Assembly: GCA_022561415.1 (NCBI GenBank)
Contig: JADFRH010000004.1
Span: 1 to 21,387 of the forward strand
Length of the DNA: 21,387 nt
Source: Planctomycetota bacterium
Lineage (GTDB): Bacteria; Planctomycetota; Phycisphaerae; UBA1845
Direction: 5' to 3'
Under the pieces are notes generated by a model that worked only from the letters and a program-made list of their open reading frames with translations, was not told the origin of the DNA and did no database searches. A program made the translations under genes and the position numbers. This document shows, piece by piece, positions 1-8,389 of this stretch. Position 1 is the stretch's first letter, and each line of letters begins with the position of its first letter.

Positions 1-1434
1 ACGACCCTGCGAAACTTTCTGGAGATCCCGTACGATCAGTTGGAGGAGTTGAATCTTGAGGCCAAGCAGAAGCGCCTCGAAAGGGTCGACCGCGGCACCA
101 TCGAGGAGAGCCGCCGCAAGTATCTAACTGATGAAAAACGCATCAAAGCGGTAACCGTCTGCTTCTCGGACCTCGAAGGTCGCTTCCACATGCTCGACTA
201 CGACAAGAAGTTTCTGTTGAAGTCGGCCGACAACCTGACGTTCGACGGCTCGTCAATCTGCGGCTTCTCGCAGATCAACCAGTCCGACCTGAAGCTCGTG
301 CTGGATTGGCCGGCGTTCTATTGGCTGCCGGCCGACGTGTTCGGCCCGGGTAAGGTCATCATGTTCGGCGAGGTCCGCTCGCAGGACGGCACGCCCTATC
401 CGGCCGACTTCCGCTCACGACTGCGGGCGTTCTGCGACGAGATGTTCCGCAAGGACGACATGGTCCTGCACGCAGCGCCCGAGATTGAAGGGTTCATCTT
501 CAAGGGAACGGACGCGGAGCGTGTTTACCACGAGACGGGTCAGTTCGAGTTCATTTCGACCGGCGGCTACTACCATTCGCTGCCGAGGGATCCGCTTCGC
601 AATTTCATGGACCGCGCGGCCGAGGTGCAACGGGCGCTCGGTCTGTCGAACGAAAAGGACCATCCCGAGGTGGCGCCGTCGCAGTTCGAGATGAACTTCG
701 CCTTCTCGGACGCACTGATCACGGCCGACCAGGTGCAGCTCTACAAGCTGACCTGCCGGCAGGTGGCGCGTAACCTGGGTCTGACGGCGTCGTTTCTGCC
801 GAAGCCGGTGGCGGGTATCAACGGCAACGGCATGCACTGCAACCTGTCGATCTCGCGCGGCGGGAAGAACCTGTTCTATGATGCTCAGGGCGAGGAAGGT
901 CTGTCGAAGTTCGCATGGGACTTCATCGATCGGTTCCTCAACAACGCCGTGGACATCTGCCTGGTGCTCAACCCGAGCGTCAACGCCTATCGCCGCCTCG
1001 ATCCGAACTTCGAGGCGCCGAACCAGATCAAGGCGTCGGCCGTCAACCGCGCCTCGATGATTCGCGTGCCGCTGGGCAATGAGCGATCGGCACGGATCGA
1101 GTTCCGTTCGGTCTCGCCGGATGCGAACCCGTATCTGCTGTTCTACACACTGCTCAAGACCGGGATGGAAGGCCCCGCGCCGGACCCGGCCGACGCCGAA
1201 GGCAAACGCACGCGGACACGGTTCTTGCCGGACAACATTCACGACGCGATTCGTTTGTTCAAGACCAGTCGGCTCGCCGTGGATATTCTCGGCGAGGAGT
1301 GCCACGGCAAGTACGTCGAGCTGAAGCAGGCGACCGCCGACCGCTGCCCGAAGGAACTCGGCACGCTGGTCAAGCGCGAGGAGATCATGTTCCACCACGA
1401 GGTAACGAACCAATACCTCTGGAGCCAGTTTTAG
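1..1434 (+). CDS. glnA: Glutamine synthetase, type I (5' end outside window)
   Basis: This enzyme makes glutamine from glutamate, ammonia and ATP in the cytoplasm. The frame is open from base 1, and the 13 codons before the TTG at 40 read as family-like sequence (LRNFLEIPYDQ), so the gene starts left of the window and the TTG is not its start. Numbering from codon 40, visible motifs are DGSSICGF (69-76), the metal-binding EIEG (148-151), EVAPSQFEM (210-218), the ATP-site KPVAGINGNGMHCNLS (255-270) and NERSARIEFRS near 350. About 477 residues are visible, close to the full length of the family. The tyrosine adenylylation loop (LYDLPPEE type) of enterobacterial enzymes is not present; the equivalent stretch reads RFLPDNIHDAI. 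Control by adenylylation is therefore unlikely. The function is very secure; only the start is missing. Confidence 0.96.
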   Translation, partial: TTLRNFLEIPYDQLEELNLEAKQKRLERVDRGTIEESRRKYLTDEKRIKAVTVCFSDLEGRFHMLDYDKKFLLKSADNLTFDGSSICGFSQINQSDLKLVLDWPAFYWLPADVFGPGKVIMFGEVRSQDGTPYPADFRSRLRAFCDEMFRKDDMVLHAAPEIEGFIFKGTDAERVYHETGQFEFISTGGYYHSLPRDPLRNFMDRAAEVQRALGLSNEKDHPEVAPSQFEMNFAFSDALITADQVQLYKLTCRQVARNLGLTASFLPKPVAGINGNGMHCNLSISRGGKNLFYDAQGEEGLSKFAWDFIDRFLNNAVDICLVLNPSVNAYRRLDPNFEAPNQIKASAVNRASMIRVPLGNERSARIEFRSVSPDANPYLLFYTLLKTGMEGPAPDPADAEGKRTRTRFLPDNIHDAIRLFKTSRLAVDILGEECHGKYVELKQATADRCPKELGTLVKREEIMFHHEVTNQYLWSQF

Positions 1435-1451
1435 AGAGCTCAGCGATCAGT

Positions 1452-1513
1452 TGCAGCGTCGGGGCTTGTCCCCGGCGTCTTAACGACCAAGTGTAGCGTC
1501 GGGGTTTGTCCCC
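1452..1513. repeat. Two 22-bp direct repeats downstream of glnA
   Basis: Two near-identical 22-bp copies lie at 1452-1473 and 1492-1513, 40 bp apart, differing at two positions. Each contains the core GTCGGGG, then TTGTCCCC, so each can form a small GGGG/CCCC hairpin (5 bp in the first copy). They lie 18 bp after the glnA stop and could act as weak termination or mRNA-end structures, although no T-run follows. Confidence 0.6.
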
Positions 1514-1584
1514 CACGTTGATTCCCAAGTGAGAAGTCTGCGCCGCCCACAACGAACGCATTTCGCCGCGGAACACTGAAAACT

Positions 1585-1626
1585 TATGGTTGATAGCTGA
1601 TGGCTGAGAGCCAACGGCTGACGGCT
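1585..1626. repeat. Degenerate 7-bp tandem array
   Basis: Five consecutive heptamers can be read: GATAGCT, GATGGCT, GAGAGCC, AACGGCT and GACGGCT (1592-1626). A weaker sixth unit, TATGGTT, precedes them at 1585-1591. The array ends 4 bp before the stop codon of the minus-strand beta-helix gene. Its period matches the 7-bp arrays in the atp operon, although the unit sequence differs. Confidence 0.65.
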
Positions 1627-1630
1627 CTCC

Positions 1631-4600
1631 TCACGGCAACACGTTCGGGCACGTCGAGTTGCACGGGTCGCCGGCTGTCGGCGTGAACGGATAGTCCAGG
1701 CCCACGAAGCCGGCCAAGGACGAGAGCACGTCGGTGACGTTAATCTTCAGGTCGACACACGCGGGCTCGAGGTCCGCACGAGCCTTGGTGATGGCGCCGG
1801 GTGCGCTGCTGAATGCGCCGAGCACGGCCAGGGCATCCACGATATCCACAGGCGGACCGTTCGGTGGAAGCGGCGGTGTCTGCGACAAGTCCAGGACCGT
1901 GTCACCCCAGATGGGCGTCACGACGTGGAGGGGTTCGGAGAACCTGCTTTCTATACTCGGCAAACACGTATTGTCGAGGACTTGAATGGAATAGGTTCCG
2001 TCCGGCACGATGCCTTCGTGGAAGACATGCACGAGGCCGAGCTTCGACCAATCCGCATAGAAAGGCTGGCATTGTAGCGTCGCCGCGGTCATGTTCGGAA
2101 ACTCCGGAACCGGCGGCACCGACGCTCCGGCCTCGGAAACCTGTTGTGGCGGACCCACCCACAACCTCGCGTCGTTCCACAAGTCGTAGGGCATCGGTAA
2201 TGTCGACAATGTGACCCGCACAGCCTGGAGCCTTCCGGCGTCGCCCGTGGAAAACGACAGAAACCGGTTCTTCGCCCCAACGGCACTTTCTAATGCGACG
2301 CTCGCCACAAAGCACTCGCACTCGTCCGGAATGCCGTTTCCGTCCGTGTCGAGCGATGCTCCGGAGGCGATGTCGCATTCGTCGGGAACGAGATTCTCGG
2401 TACAGTCCAGGCTGGTTCCGGTCGCAAGATCCTGGTCATCCGACCTTCCGTTTTCGTTGCAATCGACAAGGAATTCGTACGCGCCCATGTCCACCACACC
2501 CAACAGACCCGGCACGCCTGAGTCGGGAGTCTGGAGGTCGTCGACGACGCGAGGATTCCCGGCCAGATCAAGCGGGAGCGGTTCACTCGTGTCGCCGTCG
2601 CCGTCCAGATCGGCGGTGTCCGCGGGTAGAGCTGTCGTATCCCCTGCGTCGATGGCCGGAGAACTCTTTGCGATTCGCAGATCGTCATCCAGCGTTCCGG
2701 CAACGCCGTCGGGACCGAATGCGTCGACGAAAAGGGGATTGATGCTGATGTTGCCTTGGCCGCCGGCACCGGTCCAGCCACCGTCTACGCAGCTGTAGTT
2801 CACCGTTGGAATAGTCGTTGGCGAATTCGTATTGTAATCGATTTGCGAAGTCTCCACGGTTCCATTGCTGTCAGAATTCTCCCATAAGATGCAGTTCACA
2901 AGCCGTGGACGACTTCCGCTGTCGACCCAGATCCCGCCGCCGCGCTGTGTCGCCGAGTTTCCGGCAAGCGTGCAATTAATCAGGGAAACCTCTTCGGTGG
3001 ACGAGTCAAAGATTCCGCCGCCAGACGAATCGGCTGAATTCCCAGAAAAGACACAGTTCCTTAACATAAGAGGAGCATAATTGAAAATCCCGCCGCCGAC
3101 GCCGCGCGCGGTGTTTCCGACGAATCGGCAATTGAATAGCGCCGGCGAACCCCTCGCTCCGCAGTACATGGCACCGCCACTTCCGGAAGCGTTATCTGCA
3201 AACGTGCATGCGATAATCGTTGGGTTACCGTCATAAGTGGACAACCCGCCGCCTACTGCGTATCCGCCAAAGCCAAGATTCCGCTCGAACCTACAGTTGG
3301 ATAAGCTCGGGCTCCCCCCTTCGGTGTACATCCCGCCACCTTTGCCGACCACGCGATTACGGACAAAGAGAATGCGGGTGAGAATCGGGCTGGAGTCATT
3401 CGCATAAAGACCGCCGCCACGCGAAGTGTTGGCGCCCTCGGGGAAACCGATTCCGTCAGCGTTCCCGCCGGAAATAGTCAGCGCATCGAGAATCGTTGAA
3501 TCGTCGATGTCGGTGGCTATGACCACGTGGTAGCTGTTCTCGCTGACATTGGAAAAGTCGGGACCGTCGTCACCGCCTATGTCGCCGCTAAGGATCGTTT
3601 CGTTTTCGCCTGGGATGCGCTCATCGCGAAAGCCCTCACTACCCGCGAAGCCGCCGTAGATTGAGACCCCGTTGACCAGGCGAAACGTGGACACTCGATC
3701 GCCCCCGGGTGGCGCCGGCGTGTACGTCCCGGCCGCGATCCAGATCTCGGACACGCCCGGACGATCGGCCGACAGAGCCAACGCGTCGGCAAGTTCGAGG
3801 AACGCATCCCCCCAGCCCGTCCCGATGTTCAAGCCGGCCGCAGCGCCCTGGTCTACCAAGATCACACTCGGAACCGGCTCGTTGTCGGACTCAACGGCCG
3901 TGAAGTCAAGAGCGCGAACGGTGGAGGCTGTAACGCCAATCGTGGCCACGTCATTGGTGAGGTTTATGTCTTCGTCCGCTGCGAGCGTCACGATCTGTGG
4001 AACCCAGAAGTTGGACGAATCAAAGGAGAGCGCCGCACCGGAAACGACGAAAATGTCCGGATCCCCCGCGATCGGGTTGACGGTGACGCTGACTGGTCCG
4101 AGCGGGTCGAAGGCCAGGCTCACCGAATTGGTGGCCACGCCACCTTCGGGAACGGTGACGGAAGCGTGCTCGAACACGAAGCGTTGCCCGATCCACTCGT
4201 ACGCGCCCCTGTCTACCGTCTCGATGAAGATGCGTGGGCTCTGATCGAGGTCGAAAGGCAACGTTTCGAGCAGGTCACCGTCTGAGTCGAGGTCGTAGGT
4301 GTCCGGGGGAAGAGCAGAATTCAGGCCGGTGTCGACACAAGGGGACGCGAAGTTCAGCCGCGGATTGTCGTCCAACGTACCGAACACGTCGTCGGGTCCG
4401 TCGATGTCCACGAACAACGGATCATCGCCGAAGTTGCCGAGACCGCCGGACCTACCCAGTAGGCCTGTCCAACCTTGAACACAATTGTGGTTGAATGTGG
4501 GCCAGCTATTGACCCCTGAGTAAAACTGCGCGTACTCATCGCTTCCGCTGTTGTCGCGATTGTCCCACAGGATGCAGTTGGTCAGCTTCTCCGAAGCTTC

Positions 4601-5671
4601 GTTACTTATCAGTCCGCCTCCCTGGTCGGCTACATTTCCGGTGATCGTGCAATTGATCAGTTCCGGACTTGCGAGGTAGGTGTATAGTGCGCCACCTTGC
4701 GAAAGCGCGGTATTGCCGGAAAGAAGGCAGTTGGTGAGTTTCGGCTCGAAAAGCCAACTGTAGATCGCGCCGCCGTTGTCGGCCGTGTTTCCGAGTAGCG
4801 TGCAACCGATCATCACCTTGCCACCAAACACCGCTCCGCCGTTCTGTGCCGTATTCTCAACGAACCTACAATTGAGTAACAAATCTGGATTGAAAATCGC
4901 GCCCCCCGAGTCGGCGGAGTTCCTTTCAAACACGCAATCACTTACGGTCGGTACATCGCTGGCGGGGCTGTAGTTGAGCATCGCGCCGCCGCGCGATCCG
5001 GCACTATTACCGACGAAGATGCAATCGATGACGGTGGGGCTGCTCTCGTAACGACCGTACATGGCACCTCCTTGATGAACGGCCGAGTTTTCGCGGAAAG
5101 TGCAACGTGTGATAGCTGGATTGCTGTTGTAGTTGTACAGTGCCCCACCGTAATAGACCGCCGAATTCGTACTAAACGTACAATCCGATAGCGACGGGTT
5201 GCTCGCGCTGTTGTACATTCCGCCGCCGTAGTTGGCCGTGTTCCCGCTGAACATGCATCCGAGCACCGTCGGGCTGCTGCCGTCGTTGAACATTCCGCCG
5301 CCGCACAAGCTCGAGGTAAAGCACGCCGTTCCGGTTCCTCCGGTGATGGTGAATCCGTCCAGCATGGTGTCCGCGCCTTCACCGGTGTTGCATGTGACCG
5401 TGGTTCCGCCGAGCCCCGTCCCGTCGATGGTGGTCACGGCCGAGCCGCCCGAACTACGCAGGGTGATAGCCTTGCCCAGAAAATCGATCAGCTCGTTGTA
5501 CGTGCCCGGCGCGACGAGGCACTCGTCCACGCCGTCGATGGCGGCAACGATGCAGGCCTGAATGCTGGCGTGATCGCCGGGAACGTTGAGCACCGCGGCA
5601 TGTGCCGGACGCCCGACCTCCAGCCCCAAGGCGACCATGATGGCCACACCCGCTAACTTGAAATGCAACAT
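1631..5671 (-). CDS. Secreted, internally duplicated right-handed beta-helix protein
   Basis: This is a predicted secreted or surface protein of 1346 residues with no known reaction. I chose the ATG at 5671 because it begins a clear signal peptide (residues 1-25, ending RPAHA) and has a GGGGGG ribosome-binding stretch about 8 bases upstream; in-frame ATGs at 5758 and 5725 lack both. Residues about 100-370 and 725-930 are short repeats of the form CxFxxNxAxxxGGAxY, typical of parallel beta-helices (Pmp-like or pectate-lyase-like). Each helix ends in a similar cap with NPLFVD, TLDD, DLDxDGD and GAYE (417-493 and 978-1066), so the architecture is duplicated. A beta-sandwich-like linker (500-595) joins the halves. 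After them come an Asp/Asn-rich calcium-binding-like stretch (1070-1118), an unassigned domain, and a dockerin-like C-terminal module (1274-1328). A possible promoter lies at 5797-5825. Adhesion or polysaccharide binding is inference. Confidence 0.85.
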   Translation of the reverse strand: MLHFKLAGVAIMVALGLEVGRPAHAAVLNVPGDHASIQACIVAAIDGVDECLVAPGTYNELIDFLGKAITLRSSGGSAVTTIDGTGLGGTTVTCNTGEGADTMLDGFTITGGTGTACFTSSLCGGGMFNDGSSPTVLGCMFSGNTANYGGGMYNSASNPSLSDCTFSTNSAVYYGGALYNYNSNPAITRCTFRENSAVHQGGAMYGRYESSPTVIDCIFVGNSAGSRGGAMLNYSPASDVPTVSDCVFERNSADSGGAIFNPDLLLNCRFVENTAQNGGAVFGGKVMIGCTLLGNTADNGGAIYSWLFEPKLTNCLLSGNTALSQGGALYTYLASPELINCTITGNVADQGGGLISNEASEKLTNCILWDNRDNSGSDEYAQFYSGVNSWPTFNHNCVQGWTGLLGRSGGLGNFGDDPLFVDIDGPDDVFGTLDDNPRLNFASPCVDTGLNSALPPDTYDLDSDGDLLETLPFDLDQSPRIFIETVDRGAYEWIGQRFVFEHASVTVPEGGVATNSVSLAFDPLGPVSVTVNPIAGDPDIFVVSGAALSFDSSNFWVPQIVTLAADEDINLTNDVATIGVTASTVRALDFTAVESDNEPVPSVILVDQGAAAGLNIGTGWGDAFLELADALALSADRPGVSEIWIAAGTYTPAPPGGDRVSTFRLVNGVSIYGGFAGSEGFRDERIPGENETILSGDIGGDDGPDFSNVSENSYHVVIATDIDDSTILDALTISGGNADGIGFPEGANTSRGGGLYANDSSPILTRILFVRNRVVGKGGGMYTEGGSPSLSNCRFERNLGFGGYAVGGGLSTYDGNPTIIACTFADNASGSGGAMYCGARGSPALFNCRFVGNTARGVGGGIFNYAPLMLRNCVFSGNSADSSGGGIFDSSTEEVSLINCTLAGNSATQRGGGIWVDSGSRPRLVNCILWENSDSNGTVETSQIDYNTNSPTTIPTVNYSCVDGGWTGAGGQGNISINPLFVDAFGPDGVAGTLDDDLRIAKSSPAIDAGDTTALPADTADLDGDGDTSEPLPLDLAGNPRVVDDLQTPDSGVPGLLGVVDMGAYEFLVDCNENGRSDDQDLATGTSLDCTENLVPDECDIASGASLDTDGNGIPDECECFVASVALESAVGAKNRFLSFSTGDAGRLQAVRVTLSTLPMPYDLWNDARLWVGPPQQVSEAGASVPPVPEFPNMTAATLQCQPFYADWSKLGLVHVFHEGIVPDGTYSIQVLDNTCLPSIESRFSEPLHVVTPIWGDTVLDLSQTPPLPPNGPPVDIVDALAVLGAFSSAPGAITKARADLEPACVDLKINVTDVLSSLAGFVGLDYPFTPTAGDPCNSTCPNVLP

Positions 5672-5796
5672 AGTATGTTCCCCCCGAAGACCGGTGCGTG
5701 CAGAATGCACGACCCGGACCAGCATGCGGGGAATCGAACCGCAACTTGAACTCTGCACGGCACAAGGAGCGATTCGTTCTCGCGGATCCGATGGCT

Positions 5797-5825
5797 AGGA
5801 TACCGCATCGCACCGGGGAATTCAA
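5797..5825 (-). promoter_or_regulatory. Candidate sigma-70-type promoter for the beta-helix gene
   Basis: On the minus strand TTGAAT (5825-5820) is followed after exactly 17 bases by TATCCT (5802-5797). Each hexamer matches the consensus at four of six positions. The implied transcript start near 5790 gives a leader of about 120 bases before the chosen ATG at 5671. This is pattern matching only; planctomycete promoters are poorly known. Confidence 0.4.
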
Positions 5826-6152
5826 GAGACTTTCGCGGAAAGTAATAGAGCGCAACGATACCCAAGCAAGCCTGAGTGCCTCAGAACCTCGAATCGTCAC
5901 TTCGGCGAAGCTAAGGAAGTGAAGAACCGAAGGCCGTACCCACGAATGCGCCCACGATACTTCGCAGCCCGTTGAGGAACTCGGAGGCAACCCGATTGAT
6001 TCGCGTCTTTCGATCAGCTACGGCCGCCACGAGGGGCGACCGCTACTTTTTCAGCAGGCCGGCAGGGTTATGCGCTGCATCCGGTTTGCCGAAAACATGC
6101 TTCGGTGTCACAACGGCGACGAGGTGTGCGACGGACTTACAACTTGTGGAAA

Positions 6153-6180
6153 CACCGGTCCCGGCGCGCGGGGACCGGTG
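6153..6180 (-). terminator. Hairpin after arginine deiminase, possible terminator
   Basis: CACCGGTCCC (6153-6162) and GGGACCGGTG (6171-6180) form a perfect 10-bp stem with an 8-base GC-rich loop, 47 bases downstream of the arginine deiminase stop. In the transcript direction only three T residues follow, so it is a strong hairpin with a weak U-tract. Confidence 0.5.
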
Positions 6181-6227
6181 ACATACAATGCAGGGATAGG
6201 CGCCAAGGCATTTCTTTCCGTGCCCTC

Positions 6228-7448
6228 CTATTTGGGCTCGCGCAGCAAGGGCATGGTCATGCATCGTGGTCCGCCTAGGCCGCGGACCAATTCCGAGCCG
6301 TTGATAGCGATGCACGTGACGCCGTGGGCTTCGAGGGCGGCCGAGGTGCGCTCGTTGCGCTCGTAGGTGATGACCACGCGTGGCGCGATCGCGAACGTGT
6401 TGACGCCGTCCATGCGCTGCTCGCGCACCGAGTGGACCCTGTCTCCGCCGGCCGCGTCGATGACCGTGGGCTCCTTGTCGAACTCCGCCTCCAGAATCTC
6501 CAGAAACGTGCGCGTATCACGCACTCGCGTTGTGCCCCCGCCGTCTTTCGACTCGTACCGATGGATGTGAGGCAGGTTTCGCATGACATCGCCGTACCAC
6601 AGCACCAGCCCCGAATCCAGCACGGTGAAGACCGTGTCGAGGTGCATGAACGCGCGCTTGGGCGGCAGGGGGATTTCGTAGATGCGCTTGATGCTGTCGC
6701 GTTGGAAGAACTTGGCGGCGAGCTTCGCAATCGCGGCGCCGTTGGTTCGCTCGCTACGCCCGACGAATAGTGCTTCAGACGTCAAGACCATCACGTCGCC
6801 CCCTTCGACGGTGAACGGTCGATCCTCACCGGGCGCGTTCGACGCGCCGTAGACGATGGGGTTTTCTAAGAAGTCCGGATGATGCTCGAGCACGGCGCGC
6901 ACCAAGAGCGTCTCACGGACCCGTTCGCGGAAGAACATCTTGGAAGATATCGCACCGTCCCGAACGACAACGGCCGGATCGCGCGAGAAATAGGCATTGG
7001 GAATCGGATCCAGCAGGAACATATCGGGGTCGGCGTCCGCGGCATCTGCACAGCGTTGCCCGGTCGCGGCCGTGTACTCCGCATACGTCAGCCCGGCGAA
7101 CAACATGCGCGTAAGCGACTCGACATCCCAGTGGTTGGCGTTGCCAAGGTCATCGGTCAGGGCGGGCACGTCCTGGGCCCGACACACCTGCGCGAGAACC
7201 TCCGATCGCACTGCCGGGTCGGCGAGTATCTCCACCAGCAGGCTCTCGAGGCGGTAGACGGTGACTCCGTGCTCCTCGAGCTTGGCCACAAACGTGTCGT
7301 GCTCATCCTGCATCCGGCGAAGGTAGGGAATGTCCTCGAACAGGAACTGGCTCATGTTGTGGTGCGTGAGGCGCTCGATTTCCGTGCCGGGCCTATGCAC
7401 GAGCACCGCTTTGAGCGGATCGAACTCGTTGTTGATCTGGAATCGCAT
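6228..7448 (-). CDS. arcA: Arginine deiminase
   Basis: Arginine deiminase hydrolyses L-arginine to citrulline and ammonia in the cytoplasm, normally the first step of the arginine deiminase pathway. The 406-residue product has the usual family length. The guanidine-modifying catalytic set is visible: FSRDP (154-158), EGGD with the catalytic Glu215, HLDT with His269 and Asp271, REQRMDGVN (342-350), and the nucleophile Cys396 in GGPRCMTMP near the C-terminus. The N-terminal FDPLKAVLVHRPG is also typical. No ornithine carbamoyltransferase, carbamate kinase or antiporter gene is adjacent, so it stands alone here. The ATG at 7448 has no good Shine-Dalgarno; a TACACT lies 11 bases upstream (7465-7460), which could mean a very short leader. 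It differs from agmatine deiminase and amidinotransferases in length and motif context. Confidence 0.95.
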   Translation of the reverse strand: MRFQINNEFDPLKAVLVHRPGTEIERLTHHNMSQFLFEDIPYLRRMQDEHDTFVAKLEEHGVTVYRLESLLVEILADPAVRSEVLAQVCRAQDVPALTDDLGNANHWDVESLTRMLFAGLTYAEYTAATGQRCADAADADPDMFLLDPIPNAYFSRDPAVVVRDGAISSKMFFRERVRETLLVRAVLEHHPDFLENPIVYGASNAPGEDRPFTVEGGDVMVLTSEALFVGRSERTNGAAIAKLAAKFFQRDSIKRIYEIPLPPKRAFMHLDTVFTVLDSGLVLWYGDVMRNLPHIHRYESKDGGGTTRVRDTRTFLEILEAEFDKEPTVIDAAGGDRVHSVREQRMDGVNTFAIAPRVVITYERNERTSAALEAHGVTCIAINGSELVRGLGGPRCMTMPLLREPK

Positions 7449-7876
7449 GTTTGGTTTCTAGTGTACGGTTTCGACGCCGCGGTTGGCTTCCGGAGGATCA
7501 AAAGTAGGCGAAGCAGCCCGTTGCGGCAAGCGCCACCGACCCCTGCTGCGGGGCGATCGCCGCTTAGGGGCGATAGGGCAAGGTCGGCCTGTGAATCCTG
7601 CCGATTCGCGGTTCGGATTGGGGCGAGTTTCGGTTTACGCGGTGCGTCCGCGGCGCCCGGTGCTCGGTCCGGAATGTATAATGTGAAGAGAAACAGCTCA
7701 GCGAACCTGCCGTGGTCGATGGGCTGCACGACTCGGGGCAGAGCCCATAGCCGCCAAGCACGCCCGGGTAGGCAGCTTCGCCCACGAACCTTGCATCGTA
7801 GAGATTCTCGAACTCAGGCGATGCGTGTGGATATTCGGCGCGTGCCTGGTCGATCTTCAGAACAAGGAGAATGACG
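7449..7876. other. Divergent intergenic region between arcA and the DUF2007-like gene
   Basis: This region separates divergent genes and should hold both promoters. A perfect TATAAT is at 7677-7682 on the plus strand, without a recognisable -35 element and about 195 bases before the next start codon. A minus-strand TACACT is at 7465-7460, close to the arcA start. The 10-bp palindrome GGCGATCGCC lies at 7551-7560. A minus-strand frame running from 7914 down to 7564 looks slightly protein-like but overlaps the start of the DUF2007-like gene antisense, and I do not call it. Confidence 0.45.
7864..7870 (+). promoter_or_regulatory. Ribosome-binding site deciding the DUF2007-like start
   Basis: The AAGGAGA motif ends directly before the ATG at 7871 but lies 6 bases before the ATG at 7877. 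Only the second spacing is normal, so translation most likely begins at 7877. Confidence 0.75.
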
Positions 7877-8257
7877 ATGACTGACCAACCGGTTTGCATC
7901 CGCCGCGTCAACACGCTCGAGGAGGCGCAGCTTCTGGTCGCGTGGCTCGATGACTACGAAATCGACGCGACCGTCGTGGGCGCGCAGAACCCGGGGTCGC
8001 TGGCGTTCGGCATATCGGATTTCGAGGGGATCGGCGTCTTCGTAACCGGCGGCTCGGCGGCCGAGCGTGCCGGCGAACTGCTCGCGGAGCACGACGCGCG
8101 ATCGCCGGCGAGTGAACCCGACGATGAGTATTTCGACGTGACTTGCGACGAATGCGGCGAGGTGACCACGTTCCAGCGCGGCGAGGTGGGCACGGTGCAG
8201 ACCTGTGCCGCGTGCGGCGCGTTCGTCGATGTCCCGGACGACGCCATGTCCGTCTAG
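7877..8257 (+). CDS. Small DUF2007-like protein with C-terminal zinc ribbon
   Basis: This is a 126-residue cytoplasmic protein of unknown role. Residues 5-72 (starting VCIRRVNTLEEAQLLVAWLD) resemble the DUF2007 family, described as putative signal-transducing proteins with an ACT/PII-like fold: an alpha/beta domain with the pattern of an amphipathic helix followed by a glycine-rich strand region. After an acidic linker (73-86), residues 87-115 form a probable zinc ribbon with CDEC (90-93) and CAAC (110-113). The start at 7877 is set by the AAGGAGA spacing. The gene is followed by a strong palindrome (8265-8302) and then the LOG-family gene on the same strand. The family assignment comes from recognition of sequence pattern only, so the function should be treated as unknown. 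Confidence 0.8.
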   Translation: MTDQPVCIRRVNTLEEAQLLVAWLDDYEIDATVVGAQNPGSLAFGISDFEGIGVFVTGGSAAERAGELLAEHDARSPASEPDDEYFDVTCDECGEVTTFQRGEVGTVQTCAACGAFVDVPDDAMSV

Positions 8258-8264
8258 AAGCTGT

Positions 8265-8302
8265 CTCAAGACTGTGGGACGGACTTTCCAGTCCGTCTTG
8301 AG
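8265..8302 (+). terminator. Nested palindrome after the DUF2007-like gene
   Basis: GACGGACT (8278-8285) pairs perfectly with AGTCCGTC (8290-8297) around a TTCC loop. The stem can be extended by CTCAA (8265-8269) with TTGAG (8298-8302) if the eight bases 8270-8277 bulge out. It begins 8 bases after the stop codon at 8257. No U-run follows, so it may be a terminator, a transcript-end stabiliser or a dispersed repeat. Confidence 0.5.
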
Positions 8303-8389
8303 CAACGGCCAAGCGTCTGGGTGGTCCATCTCTTTGGAGGTGAGATAAGGCCGTCCCCTTGCACAACGAGAATAAAGGAGTAGCAGAAC

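Larger units (their letters stand above)
5672..6227. other. Gene-free region between arginine deiminase and beta-helix genes
   Basis: This stretch separates two minus-strand genes. It holds a candidate minus-strand promoter (5797-5825) serving the beta-helix gene and a perfect inverted repeat (6153-6180) just after the arginine deiminase stop. I see no convincing reading frame or RNA gene in the rest. Confidence 0.6.

Noticed and set aside
40..42. TTG as the true start of glnA
   Set aside because: The frame continues with family-like residues to base 1, so the TTG is an internal leucine codon.
415..1413. Long open frame antisense to glnA
   Set aside because: Arg/Val/Leu-rich translation typical of antisense frames in GC-rich genes; the sense strand encodes an intact conserved enzyme. 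The same applies to long antisense frames over the LOG, murQ, GHL10 and atp genes.
5726..5747. Minus-strand GGTTCGATTCCCC stretch resembling a tRNA T-arm
   Set aside because: The best stem encloses a 9-base loop instead of 7, and no acceptor, D-arm or anticodon arm can be folded around it.
7677..7682. TATAAT as a firm promoter for the DUF2007-like gene
   Set aside because: No -35 element at 16-18 bases, and it lies about 195 bases before the start; mentioned only as a possibility.
7564..7914. Minus-strand reading frame with a hydrophobic start
   Set aside because: Its start is antisense to the well-supported DUF2007-like gene, it has no ribosome site, and the C-terminal half is low-complexity basic sequence. 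Chance open frame in GC-rich DNA.
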